Source: Spirometra erinaceieuropaei
Taxonomy: Eukaryota; Platyhelminthes; Cestoda; Diphyllobothriidea; Diphyllobothriidae
Length of the DNA: 64,000 bases
Reading direction: 5' to 3'
Assembly (NCBI GenBank): GCA_902702965.1
Contig: CACRXP010000038.1
Coordinates: 647,708 to 711,707, forward strand
Shown here one piece after another: positions 35,401-48,260 of the stretch (positions are counted from its first letter, which is position 1; every line of letters starts with the position of its first letter). The position numbers were made by a program, and so were the translations under genes. The notes under the pieces were generated by a model. It did no database searches, was not told where the DNA came from, and saw nothing but the letters and a program-made list of their open reading frames with translations.

Positions 35401-38400
35401 GCATAAGTGTATTTGATTTGGTTAAAACTGTAGGACTGTGCAGCTGTTCAAAAGACGGCATGATTAATGGACCGAAAGTTTGTTTTCGAGCTTTTTGTTA
35501 GCAGTATCCGATCTCCCATGCGGTTTACGCTCAACTCCTTCTAATGTCAGCTATTCTTATGCTTTCAACAAAGTCTGTAGACATAGGCAAAATTTATTGA
35601 TTGATTTAGTTTTGCCGGATTTATCGTGTATATTTTCAGGCCGTGCCTATTCGTCTGTTGTTTCCCTTATCATATTGATGGCTACAGACATTTCTGTAAT
35701 ATTAGACAGTTTATTAAAAAAATCTGTACTTGAGAGCGTTTCGAAACATTCACGGAGGAACTGTTATTATTTATGTACCGAGTGCTGTTTTGCTTGCTTT
35801 ATGAATATTTTTTCAAGATCAAACGGATTAATTTTCGAAAGATATCAACTTTTTACGCCAATAAATCTCTGATTATTATCCGGCACAAGAAAATATATTG
35901 TTCTTCAAATGATAACGTAAAAATTAAAAACAATTAGCTTAATCATTACGTTATACTACCCACTTTGTTTTTAATTATTTCACAAAATAGAGGCTCACAC
36001 TTTGCGAAGACACTCATACTTATCCTTTTCCGTACAAAAGATTTAGTGAATAGAGAGACCAGATTTGTCAGTCTTCGAAAACCTTCGCCATTAGTATGCT
36101 TCGGCGCACGGTAATTTTAATGTATGAGATACTCAAACATTTTCTGTCGTTGACTCTCTTTTCTTTGCAACTTCACCATCTCTTTGAATGTAATGTGTTT
36201 ACTCGTGATTAGAATTATGACTTCTCGGTAGTTAGAGTCAAACGTATTCAAAACGCCTCGCATCGTCCGCAAGAAAATTCAAAACTACCCACCTGGAAAC
36301 CGAGAGGAGGGCAGCATTGCGGTTGACCAACCATTAGGAAAGAAGTATGAACTATTAACAACTCAAAAATTTCAAAATATTTCGCAACAATTGCTATCCC
36401 CAATTACCAATCTAGTAAATATTCTAATTGTTAATTACGATATGCAATACAAAATTTTATAAACTTTACTCTGACGATACGTCTTCAAGGGCTGGGTGTA
36501 TCTTTGTCACATGACGTCCAAACTAATTCCTCTTTTTTGCGTTGTTGAATCAGTTCAAGAGTAAACTAAGACTGTGCATTTTCGAGCATTATTTTTTCAG
36601 TGAACTCAAACACATCGAAGTGACGGTTTTTTAAGTTTTCAAGTGGACGACCCGAACGCCGCGGTGAAGTTTGATTGACTTTCTTGGTGTCATCTGATGC
36701 TGCCTTTTTCTTCTTTCTCTATCAACTTTTAAGTCAAAAAGTAAAGAATTTGTACCGTAAGGTACAGTACGCAGGCACTTTAATTCATTTGCAAATAAAG
36801 ACCCAAAATAAAAAAGGATGGTGCTAAATCCGTGGTGGGCATTACCTGATACATTTAAAGGATAATAGACATATAATTTAGACGTAAATAGCAGAAATAC
36901 AAAAGATCCTCTTGAACATAATTTGTTAGTCTAAGACAGAAGTTTTCCTAAAGTTTTAATTAAAGAATCCCCTGAAGTTTATCGCAGTTTTGCCTATAAT
37001 AGAAACGTGCTACAACGTATATTACTATAGTTTCCTTATTATTGGGGAAATTTGAAGGAGATGAACGGCCAACTGGACTTTTCCGTTGGCATATGATCAG
37101 ATATCTTTCAAAAAGTTAAATGTCCGGCTTGGACGGTGAACGGACGCCTATGAAAGGAAGGCGAAAATCAGACTTCCTCACAGCACTTAGGCGCACAGGT
37201 AGTTAAAAAAATCTGACGTGCTTGCACCTTTCAGAATATGCTAAAAACCTTGACAATAGACGTTATCCACTCACGGAGTAACTCTGTTCTCCGCTTCGGA
37301 AAAGCGTTATGCTGCAATTGCTCATTTTTAGTGTGGCCCCTATGACAGACGCAGATGGCCTATTTAACGCTGTCAGTCGCTACGCCCGACCCCGCCTTCG
37401 ATATTCTTGATTCTATCTTCGTACCCTAACAGGGTGGTGGAGGGGGAGAAGAGAATGCCGTAGATGAAACTCAAGTACATTAGTATTGCAAACTAATTCA
37501 CCCGCAAGGTACCATCCCTGCACCCATTATGCTGTGGGACACATGGCAGATGTCCTCGTCCACGATGGCAGAATTAATGTCGTAACTATTAGCTGCAGTA
37601 TGACATCGGGCAAAATAGACCACTTTTCATCGGGTGGAGGGGATTGAGTTAGAACTTGCGGCTCTGTCGGATGGATTTGACCTCCTCTTACCCATTTGCA
37701 ACATGCTAAGGGAGGGTCTAGGTTTTTGCTATCGTCCTTTATTGTAAGTCTGCTGTGGACCAGCAGATTCCACCATTCATCTTTATGCAGTCGGCATGAT
37801 CGCATCAGGTCGAAATGATGGTAATACAACTGATCGGGATTAGAATTTTAACCGATGCTTGACAGAACACGGGAATATGTTTTTGGATAACTATATCTGC
37901 CGTTAAATGCCCGAAATCTGCCGGTATGATTCCACCTACCCGTCAGAATTTCAGCGAGCTCTCAGACCGTTTTCTAAGGTACAAAAAGGTCTTTGATCTT
38001 GGCTTGTTCTTGCTTTCTTTATGTCGCAAGTTATTGTCTTCGTGCATGAAGCTTGTTGACAGTGTAGAGGAGAAAACAAACGAAAGGTGTGAGCTCATGT
38101 GCTTTAAATCGTCACGTTTGGCGAAGCCAATGTAGTCAGCTGTCTACGGGATATAGAGTTCATCGGCACAAATTATATGACTAGGTTTTTAATAACCAGT
38201 AATGTTAGCAGATCGGATATGGTACTTCGAAGCATCAAATATGCAAATACAGATTATGTTACGGACAAATGTGCCTTTGTTTAAGTACTCTCTTTTTGCA
38301 CTCTTTTCGTAACTGGCTACGTGAAACATCTTTTCTATGTTCTTTTGTACAAGACTTTGCAATTTTACTGAGTATTTTGGCTGCCAACCCCATAAACGTA

Positions 38401-39305
38401 TCTAGAGTAAGCCTGTTTTTGTGGGACGGAGAAGGCCTTTTTACTTCGTTCTAAATCTCCCATCCAGAAAACGGACTATCCGGCATAGTTCACTTACCCT
38501 GTTGATGAATATCAACTTTTCCATGAAACCGCGCATTAACCAGTTTATGAGGCCTACAGGTTCTATCGCCCATTGGTTACTATACACTCGGTATAAGCTT
38601 GATCATTTTAGCTATTTATTTATATGAAATACAGGAGTCTGGTAATGTGACCATTATTTCTGGGATTTCATTAATTGCTCGTGAAAGGAACATCATATTT
38701 TTGCACGAATATATTCTAGAAGATGTGATTATCCGAAAAACCTCCCGAAACACCCCTGTATAGCAAATGTTGCAATCTTGTTTAATAATTATCTGGCAGA
38801 ATTTTAAGGTTTTTATTTTCCTGCAAAGTCTTGCGTTGCAAAATAGTTCAGTATACTGAGAGACTGCACTGAAGGACCTCAAGGATTAAGTGCGAGCTGA
38901 CGGATGCTTCAACTCAAATAGTAATCAGCCCAAATATAATGAACAAGTGAACGAATGATCAAAACATCAATGACGAGTGGAAGATCCATTGAAAACAGTA
39001 TTACGACGAGGTTCGCTAAACATTCCCCCAAGAAAATTGGGGATGCAAATATCTGCTAAGTGGGTAATCACAATGGGCACAAGGTAATAAAGTTCCATAC
39101 AAACAACCGAGCATATTAAACGGTGTAAACAGATAGGTTAAAGTATCTTACCACAATTTCAGGAAAAATAACTTCTTAAACTTGTTGCAGCAAAACGGCC
39201 AGCCAACTGTTGTGTGTTTGACTGTATTTCAAATGTACACTAAAAAAATTGGTAATTATCCTTGTTTGCATTATTTCTTCCGTGAGTTACTAATGAGGAT
39301 TTCAT
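32494..39305. other. Long stretch without recognisable genes
   Basis: Mostly AT-rich. GC-richer patches at 33.7-34.8 kb and 37.3-37.8 kb carry frames of 60-119 codons on both strands (for example 34609-34968 plus and 37527-37829 minus), none with a domain I can name. No repeat of the families above was seen in it. Confidence 0.4.
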
Positions 39306-39510
39306 TTTGACACAACTGTTAAAGAATCAGTGAATTTGGTGAAAATCGAACTCAGGACAACAAGACATTATTATAGCCATCTATCTAGTCACATGGTGGG
39401 AACGCGAAGTTCAAGTGACTAGAACGTTAGCTACACTAAGGTCGTCCCTTTGCTCTCGTGGGTTCGAATCTTGCCAAAATCGCTAAGGTTTTCACCCTTG
39501 TGTTAAGAGA
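39306..39510. mobile_element. Head-to-head pair of tRNA-derived SINEs
   Basis: The left half (minus strand) and right half (plus strand) are both degenerate tRNA-like units of the 5.9-kb SINE family. The right half has GTGACTAGAACGTTAG (A-box side) and GTGGGTTCGAATC (B box). The left half contains the complement, GAAAATCGAACTCAG. They meet at a palindrome TCTAGTCAC (39384-39392) / GTGACTAGA (39415-39423). Confidence 0.65.
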
Positions 39511-39964
39511 TTTTTTCAAATTTGTCAAAAAGCATATTAATAGGGTTTTGTTCTGCCTTTTTAATAGAGGCATAGCAGAAACAAGTGTCCCGTGACAAGA
39601 AATCGGTCGCTAAATAGGAAATACGAATATACCTAGAATATTTTCTGACCCTCGGCAGGCGTTTTTCGTTATTGTGTTTCAAAGTTGTCTTTAGAATGTC
39701 AGTGAACACCCTGCGGTCTCCAATTTTCTCGAATGATTTCGCAGCAAGATTGTTTGTACTACTTGTTTATCATAACGTTTTACGCAGCATAGTATTCAAA
39801 GCATGTGACGTTTATAATAAGTTCCTGGACATTAAGTTCTCTGTAAATTATGATTTCGTTTGTAAAGGTACATTTACCGTAACAATAACGCTGATAAAAG
39901 CCAAAATTCACAGGTAAAGTTTGCAGTATGTTTTTGACCAAATGAACTACCATTTTAACAGATT

Positions 39965-40573
39965 ATGTTCTTAGTTGGTTTGTTAACGAAGTTCAATATT
40001 CCTCACTTTTTTGACGTTAAGTACTTAAAAAATTTGAGATGTTTATTTAGATATCCAATACCTGAACAGTTACTGACGATATGTTTTTCGCAACAATCAC
40101 GTCCTACAATCTCCGCACTAGAAACCGCTCCCTTAGTTTTCGCATTCTTTGATTCTAATGTCTGTTATCCTAAATATACTGGACAGTGGCATATAAATAC
40201 TAAAGTATTTCTTAACTGGCAAGCACGATATTCTTTCAGTTCCGAAACTGTTTATCAGCACTGTTTAATTCGCGTGAAAAAACCTTATCGAATAATCGAA
40301 GCTTTAATTGATGAGCTACCAGTGGACTTTTTAGGTTCACTGGATTTGTAATTGCCTTTTAACACTATTGCTGACTTTTTGGCATTCAATTTGAATATTT
40401 CGGAAGCGAAACGTTTGGAGAGAAAAATGCCCAAATTTCCAAAAAATTGTCATGTTTCCATGCTCTTGTCCTGTCTGAATTACGTAAGTGAACAATCCGA
40501 ATTTAAATTCGCGAAGAGGTCTTTTGGTCTCAAGACCATATTTTTGGATGCCTCTTTAGTTTCCTGCGCATAA
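39965..40573 (+). other. Long frame with one stop, gag-like at best
   Basis: A single frame runs 203 codons with only one stop (40349-40351), which is unusual for this base composition. Around the stop it reads IIEALIDELPVDFLGSLDL and then LPFNTIADFLAF. This loosely recalls the LP-containing segment of Ty3/Gypsy capsid proteins, with a W about 30 residues earlier. No zinc knuckle, protease or RT follows. Chance cannot be excluded. The flanks (39511-39964, 40574-41126) show nothing recognisable. Confidence 0.2.
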
Positions 40574-41126
40574 CGATGGACGAAGTTCGTTAAACCTTGT
40601 CGTTGCCTTGATTACTTAGAAGAAAGTGTCGCATGTCAACCATTACACTGTATTTAGGCAACCTAATGCCGTGAGAAATTTGCACAGACGGTGCCTTAAA
40701 TTAATTACTTTCCTGGTACGTTTTGAAAAATTGCTCTCCTCTAATGTTTATCAGTTTAAAGTAACTCGTGTATTTAAAATATTGTCCATTTCAACGAAAG
40801 CAATGGGATCAGACAAGCGGTACATAAAGTTGCCTGCCAGTTAACAAAGGGGACTGATAGAGAGTTTTATCAACTTGACGTTGTTTGTCATCAGGTCTTG
40901 CTCAGCAACTTATACTCCATGCAAAATCAGAGCTAGATATTTTTCTTCGAATACAACATGCACCCCTATTTCTCCTAAGTAGAAATATGGTCGACATCAG
41001 TGATTGGCACGGTGACTTGTTGGTAACGAAAACTGCCCTGAGACGATGAAATAGCACATCGCTTTAAGACATGCAAATTGTCGCACGTCGTTTACTACGA
41101 AGTTATGCTAGACTTTAAATAAATCC

Positions 41127-41890
41127 TACAGAGGATGTATTAACTCATAAAATTGTAGCCCAAATTCTAAAATGCGTTTTCGACCCGAAAAGATTACTTA
41201 AGGAGGGTTGTTATATTCCCCATCGTGCAGCAAGATCCCAGGATAATTCAGCTGCTGTAGTATGCCAGCTGGAGAATGAACTTTGTTTCAGCCGCCGGCA
41301 AGAACAAAACTCCTCAAAAAGTGCATGTTTAAGTAGCATAATTAGTTTCATGGAATTTAAAGGCCCTTATAAGTTTGAATAAATTTCAAATTAAATAGGT
41401 AAATGCATTTCTTATTTCATTTATTTAGTGAAAAATCATGTCTTCGTCAAATTTTCTACTTGAAAAAAGGATAAATCGGTTTTCAAACTTTTTTAATTAC
41501 CGAATAATTTTAAACCCGATATGCCGTCACACTTGAATTCAGGCTTCCAAGACTGCAAGCCCTATATTTTCCATACGGGAAAAATCACGCATTTCTGTAC
41601 GGTATTAAGAGAAGACTATATTGAACTCCTAAGGTTTAGCAGTTTATTTACACCATATTGTTAACTTTACCAGCATCATTGGTAAATGCAAAGGCACGGT
41701 GTTTTATAAACGAACATTTCACGTTTAAAAAATCACCTAATTAAAAAAGGCTTTAAAACAAAATTTACCCTTTCTTCAAGTTTAAAATTTGAGAAAGATG
41801 TGATTTTCCGCCAAATGTATGAAAAAGTGAACGTCTTTTTACATTTTTTCTATATTTTTCTTTCATTGATATGAAGCTCATTTTTTGATA
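41127..41890 (+). repeat. Foldback element, right arm lost
   Basis: It starts TACAGAGGATGTATTAACTC and follows the left-arm order (AAAATGCGTTTTCGACC, GTTGTTATA, CATCGTGCAGCA). The central blocks follow (ACTTGAATTCAGGCTTCCAA, GTACGGTATTAAGAGAAGAC). Similarity fades near 41890 before any right terminus. Confidence 0.8.
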
Positions 41891-43097
41891 TTCGACAGCA
41901 TTAAACAGTCATTAGGATGCGTCCTCTTGTGAGATCGTCTGTTCTTCACGACAAAAAAGAAACGTCTGTTCACAGCGTGTAAATTTAAAAATACTTTCCT
42001 GACACATATTTCAATGCAATGATTACTCATCTCTGGTCTGTCCTTCCAGATTTAGCGATCCTCGTTCACCTGCAATTTAAAGTTAACCTGCTCTTTTCCT
42101 GTAGCTAGCTCCTTAAATATCTAAAGGCCAATTTTAACAACTGCCTTTTATCTGATAAGAATTGGCATTCGAACACTTCATTTATGAGGTGAAAAGGAAT
42201 TTTGCCGTCTTTCTGATGTTGAATGCGCGGGATGCCATTTCGCGACGCTGATCTGTTTTAAGAAGGGACGATGTGATTGGAGAATACGCCCACCCCGTGC
42301 TACAAGTGGATCTGCACTTACGTCTCAGGGTGTCTTAGTCCTGAATCCTTATTTTAATTGCAACCTTAACCCCCATAGTTCTAAAGCTGCCCATACATCT
42401 AACCCTAACCACAATCCTAACTTCCCGAACTCTTACACTGACGTATAACTCAGCCCAAACCCTATCAGAAATTTATTGTAAGAACACCTGTAATATTGGA
42501 GATCAGCATTCCCGTGCCTAGCCATAAGGATAAACATTATCAGACACAATAATCAATCTCATTTAGGATGAAAAACGAAAAGGCATTTTCTGTAAGTCAT
42601 GTTCTCTAAAACATTTTGATGAAAAGAAATTGGATATACTACCTCTAAATTCGATGCGATAGCACAGCTTTAAAAATGAACTTTAAAAGATCATCATCAA
42701 AGTCGGAAGCTTATCCATGGCAAATATAATCTGAACTGGCTAAAGCGTTACAAGAGACTCTAACTGAAAAATCAATTGCAGGAGGATTTAATGTAAAAAG
42801 AACTTAAATAACAGGTGGGATTTCGGCATTTATTCGAAAATACTCATTCATTTCCGATGTGAATGCCTATAACAATTCAATGGGGGCAGATAAAACGTCT
42901 CGATTACATGCAAATTAGAAAGCTATTATTAGAAAGGCTATCCTCATGAATTTATACTATGAAATAAAGCTGACTGTTGCATTGCACTTAATCTTCAGTT
43001 AGCTGAACTGGTTACGAACAGTTTTCTGTCACTTACTTAACCGTTGCCACTAAGGCGCTGTGGCGAAAGCTGAAGTAAAATGGCCTGTCAAAATTTT
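41891..43097. other. Non-coding; short CCTAA-like patch
   Basis: No gene. 42358-42470 has several TAACCC/CCTAACC strings resembling degenerate telomere-type repeat and the cores of the two small TIR elements, but I could not find convincing terminal repeats for it. Confidence 0.4.
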
Positions 43098-43493
43098 ATG
43101 GTAGGACTGACGTACATGGTCTCTTAAACAGAACATAGGAATAGGAACGCCTCGCCCAGTTAATAAAGCTGGACATATCCATAATTCCGAAAAGGGAAAA
43201 AACATTGCCATAGTCTAAACCTTATAATAATTTTAGTAAAAAACTTAACAGTTACCTCAAACTCAACCCAACCTTGCCCTAAACATTACGTTTGCAGTTG
43301 ACGCTAGCTCCTCCATTAACTGTAAACTTTCTTTTGACTTAACTCGCCGTTACCTCTTGGTCTTACCTTAAACCTAATGCCTAATCTATTTTAATCCTAT
43401 TTTTTTTCACACGTTGGCTCAAAGCCATTCCTATCGCACACGGTTTCTACTCCCATGTCCCATTTAGGAGGTCATAGAAGTCAGTCCTACCAA
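43098..43493. repeat. Small TIR element with CCTAA-like core
   Basis: A 396-bp unit. The left end ATGGTAGGACTGAC and the right end GTCAGTCCTACCAA are inverted repeats. The similarity extends about 50 bases inward (GGTCTCTTAAACAG on the left against GACCTCCTAAATGG on the right strand). The interior is rich in AACCT/CCTAA strings (43215-43390). There is no coding potential. Target duplication is not clear. Confidence 0.6.
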
Positions 43494-46400
43494 CGATATT
43501 GCTTAAAAATTCTATGATAATGCGTAATTTACTGTCTAGGGTAAGCTCTCCCGGTTCGGCCGGAAACGGATCTGCTCTCGCTTGCTTCATTTCGCCTGAA
43601 AACCTCATAAACCGCGTTCGTCGAATTCCTGTTCGCAGTTTGGACGGCGTTTATCTTGCAGCGAGACGTCGGCTGGTTAATTTTGATTACTTCTGGGATA
43701 TAAACCTGTTGCTAGAAGTCCCTAAGGACCTTACATAATCAGAGTTGTTTGTGAGCCCAGCCGTTGAATCGTTACTTGGTTCTCAAAGCTACGACTATCG
43801 AGATTTCTTTTGCTTGTATTTATTATCAAGAGAAGGATTCTATGACGAAAAACAAGCCTAATTTTGAAGGATGTATATATGGAGCTATGTTTCCAGCAAA
43901 TATACCCCGTAAAACCCACATTGTCGCCCGGATTGGTATTGTTTGAAGCTAGGACTTTGTAGAAGCCGAAGCCGACTTGTCCTGGATGCCTGTTAAGTCT
44001 GTCGCTCTTGTGGTTGCGAGTGCTGAACTGTGCTCGAGGGAGACGAACAGACAATGGACGGCGACCCCGTCTCCTAAGTGCTCATTGGCTTCCTAGCAAA
44101 CGAAACATATCGCACTTAGTGAATTGATTCCGCGTGGATAGACAGCCAGGATCGACTGGATAGGGTTTTCGCTACACCCTCTAAGAATTTAGGGCTTCTT
44201 TTCTAAAACCCATGCTTCAGCAGTCCCACTGCAATGGAGGAGGAGGAGGAGGAGGAGGAGAATGTTAACGCAACTTATTCTATGATGCGATCCAACGGAT
44301 GCTGTGGGACTTGTGATATCTGGTTTTGGTAAATGAATATGGTGGCGTCAAAATCAGTGGATTTGCCACACAAATCGTCTGACATTCATGCACACTATCG
44401 CACTATCATCAAAAGCAGCTAGATCTGGCAGCCTTGAAGCTATGTCATGCTTTCGCAAGCATGCGTAAGACGATTATCCGAAGAAGGTCATTACACCTGA
44501 TATGTGAACTGCTTATTAAACACCCAACGCACGTTGGCAGGTTTGGGCAAAGAAGGTCAATAATCTTACTCCTAAAACAACATCGAAGTGTATGATTTAT
44601 TTCCATGTGGAGACAGGCGGTGATTTACTTGCAGCATTTTTTCGGTGAACATATTCATATATAAGCAGAGCTGCCCTTAGAACCTTTATAAATTGCCTTG
44701 ATTCAAAGGTCCATTTAGCAGCTATCCTGCAACTGTTCTCAGTCAGATCTTTAGCTTTAAGTTTTCAGGTAGTCAGGGTAACTAATTATTGATTACAACT
44801 ATTGTAAGTCGTTGAAAATTAAAAAAAATTATCGTTGTCTAAGCCTTATTCGATAATTTTTGGGATGTGGCCATGCAACGTCTCTTACTGAACTTACATT
44901 TTTATTTGGACTGGATTGAAAAAGGAGGAGAAGAAGAAGAAGAAGAAGAAGAATAAACCCCTGCTTTGTGTTGCCCCCTCTGCACTGTTCACAAAAAGTA
45001 TATTAGAAACTTGTGAAATACCACAACTTATGTTCCAGGTTCTCTGGCAAAAATCGTTTATTACATGCCTAGTTATCGGACTGATTTTTTGTACTTATGT
45101 AGGCCCTTTAAGCTTGCTCTCAGGCTATCCAATAGAGTCAGCGGACATTTTAACTTATGAAAGGATACCGTCAGCTTGCGGAATCGTCTTGTTCATAAAT
45201 AAACAGACACGTCCTGTCTTACGTGCTCAAAGGTTTCGGAAGTTTTGCACGCCTAAAAGGTCAACATTCTGGTCACAAACTTTCCCCTGTGTTTGAGTCT
45301 TCACTGCACTAATTGGCCAGCATTTATCAAAAAACAGTGCTGATTTACTCGCACTGGAATATTTACTTTCCAGAATATATTTCATATACTTATTTTTGCT
45401 TCAGGTCCGAACTTAAATTCGGCCCGTTCCGAAAATTTTCCTTAACTTGTCACAAAACATTCGTACTGACCTAGTCAACCTGTCGTTTAAAGGGGTTTGA
45501 TAGTCATTATGCAGGCACTTTTACGATGCTAAGCGTTCCTATCTTGTTCGGCAGGTCCAGGATTTTAGAAAGAATTAAAAACATTTGCTAGAACAACAGC
45601 TTTTTATCGCCGCCGTTTCGAATCTTCGCTCGGTTCTATTATCAGGGACAGAAGCAGACAAGCGTGTTGAGCTGCACAGGTGCTACGGCAGTGAGGAGGA
45701 ACGATGACGAATCTCAAGTGGCAGCCCGTTTTGCTGGGACCCAGCAAACATTCAAGCTCAATGAGGGCGAAAATCACGCGAGAGATGAAAACCGCGTGAG
45801 TGACCACGGCTCATGAAGGACTTCCGTCCCTCAGTCGGACATAATGGGGTTATCCACCTTATTATGAGAATGCGAAACGTCTGGTGAGTAAAGTTCTTGC
45901 TCGAGGTTTCGCGTTTCCCCCTTCACGACTGCGTCCTGTATTTCAGCTTTTCGTTGCTATCGGCGTTGTTTCTCATAAACACTTGATTTTACGCTAATTG
46001 ACTTAAATATGCATACTACTTAAAATGCGTTAATTAAGCTCCAGGAAATATACGGACTTCCAAAGCTATCTTGCTTTCGTTCTAATACTACTAAGATGTG
46101 CAAACTAGCGTCACCCCTACCAAGCGTTTGTTCTATTGCAATTCTGTTTACAGTAAACCTACATATATGACATATCATTTTAGACAGTTGAAAAAGAGCG
46201 GGCATTTCTATTGTCCACCAAACTGAGAAAGGCCAAAATCCCTTCACGCATACTACATTTTTAAGGTCTTGATAGGTGTGAGTTCCATTATGTAGTCTGA
46301 GCATTCGCGCTCTGCCATAATCCCCCATTTGACATCTGATCGTTTGAAGTGCAGGTGTTTTCATCGACATTTTCCCGTTCACAGTGAACTTCCTGCAAGT

Positions 46401-47011
46401 TTTGGACTTTGGAAGCGGAAAGCGGATATCATAAAAACAACTCCGAACTTCCTTCACGATAGGACTATCAATAGAAGGCATTGTTAACGACGATCCTGCA
46501 AACTGTGAGTTGGCTGCCAAACGTTTCCCGCGTAATCTCGTGCAGGAATTAATTTCCTTCTCGTCTCTTGGCAGTCATTGAACTCCGGAGTTCTTGGCCT
46601 CCGGGTGGCTGCTTCTCGGAAGTGTACATCCGGCCCAATAGCAGTACCCGGTAAAACGATCTGGTGAGTTTTTACTGTCATAAATACTATGCCTGAGTGG
46701 TAAATGTTCTCGAAACCTCTGCGTAGTGTACGGTAGCATAAACTGACTAACTACATAGATGCACCGGTAGTGGTCTTTTAGTCGTTCGGTTATTCGAAGC
46801 AGACTTCAAGTATATTATCAAGGTTCACTAGACGGAAGTGATTTGAAGAGTTGTGGTAAACTTTCTAGACAACACCGCAGTCGCAGCATCCAACTTGATG
46901 ACATTCCCCTCTCTATACTTTAGGAAACAATGACCAGCGGTGAAGACTATCGTCGCAAAAATCAAACCGTTTTATATCTTTTTAAACGCCTTGAGTAAGC
47001 TCCTTGGTGCG
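43494..47011. other. Non-coding with two trinucleotide tracts
   Basis: A (GGA)n tract lies at 44236-44260 and a (GAA)n tract at 44930-44953. The latter creates the lysine-rich start of a spurious 126-codon frame. A minus-strand frame of 166 codons (46020-46520), the longest in the window apart from element ORFs, has no motif I recognise. A GC-richer patch at 45.6-45.95 kb is likewise unidentified. Confidence 0.4.
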
Positions 47012-47634
47012 TATATATATATATATATATATATGCTGGAAAACGAGCATCCCAAGAAATTTAATTGAAATAAGTAAGATTCTTTGGGAAGGGAATAAAC
47101 TTTATTGAGGAACATTTCGAGTCTGGTTCCAGTTGTGATGCCGTATATTGTGGCCAAACTGGGAAATCTGCCTCTACCCGCATACATGAGCATCAGTCAG
47201 CGGTGAGGAGACGAGATCAATTATCCCAGGTGGCTATGCACACACTGGACACTGGACACAAATTTGCATGGGAGAACACCCGCATTGTTAGCGCCTGCCC
47301 AGTAAGGAAAGGCCGCGAATTCCTGGAAGCAATGCACTCAGATGAGGCATGCATCAATCGGCATATCGATTTAGATGCCACATACAAATGTCTCAAGGAC
47401 AAATGGGAGCGAGCGCAGCCAATACCCAGGGGATGACGAAAATCGTTGACGCGCATCGGCGCAGGCTTCAGCCAACCATAGAATCACTTGTTTGACACGG
47501 TTAAATAGTTAACTATTTTTGTACATAGCCCAAAAGTCTGACGACGAGCTGGGGAACCGGACTTAAAAAATTTACTAATTAATGTTTATTCCCTTCCCAA
47601 AGAATCTTACTTATTTTCAATATATATATACGGT
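47012..47634 (+). mobile_element. GIY-YIG-bearing element with inverted ends between TA runs
   Basis: Layout: a TA run (47012-47034), then a left end with GAGCATCCCAAGAAAT, then a left inverted repeat (47064-47100). The frame follows, then the right inverted repeat (47584-47621) and a TA run (47621-47630). The inverted repeats match in all but one inserted base over 37 positions (AAGTAAGATTCTTTGGGAAG core). The frame, readable from about 47130 to a stop at 47434-47436, is a GIY-YIG nuclease: AVYCGQTGKSASTRIHEHQS, then RRRDQLSQ, HTLDTGHKF, GREFLEAMHSDEACINRHID, DATYKCLKDKW. It is uninterrupted over that stretch, unlike the other copies, so it is the youngest-looking. No RT is present. It is probably a 5'-truncated Penelope-like copy; a separately mobilised short element is possible. 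Confidence 0.75.
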
Positions 47635-48260
47635 TAATGAGATGTTTTCTTTAAGGAGAAGATTATTACCAGAATAAAGCAAACTTAACGATGCAAAATT
47701 GGCCATGACATCTCTTACATAGTTGGTTGTGAAAGGCAATCGAGTTCTTGGCCACATAGAGAGGAATAAGTCACTCATTAACAAATTGTCTTGTGTGTGA
47801 CTAAACCCCTCACATCATCTGTTGCAGGATTCCCTGGGCTCCTGGAAATATATATATACATATACTTCCAAGGGTAAGGTGACACCATACTAAAAAGTGA
47901 CAATATACTTCCAATCCTGTCAGTGTAAGGCACTCTTATGCGCGAGCTTGTGAATTTTGGTTGTTATAAACTGAAATATCTAATTTTTGTGATATCGGCA
48001 GTAGTTCACGCAACCGAGCAGATTTTACTCAACTTAAGGTCACGTAATTAAATTGTGATTTTTCCAACATCCCCTGCCTCCCTATATTAATGATTACAAC
48101 GGCTTTGAGAGCTCTCAACTGACACAACACGTCTGTCTTTCTCTTAGAGCGAACAGTCAGGCCTTCTTATAGTGGCCTCTATAGCACTCCCACTTAACTG
48201 AGATGTGGGCCGTCTCCGTAGAAAGGCCGGTTACATTGCCGACCACTGTCTTTGATAAAT
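47635..48260. other. Non-coding
   Basis: No gene seen. Short TA tract at 47851-47864. Confidence 0.45.

Noticed and set aside
44916..45296. 126-codon frame with lysine-rich start
   Set aside because: The start is a (GAA)n microsatellite. The remainder has no motif or splice context.
46020..46520. 166-codon minus-strand frame
   Set aside because: It is long, but no domain, repeat match or splice structure could be seen, and overlapping frames exist on both strands. Kept only as a note.
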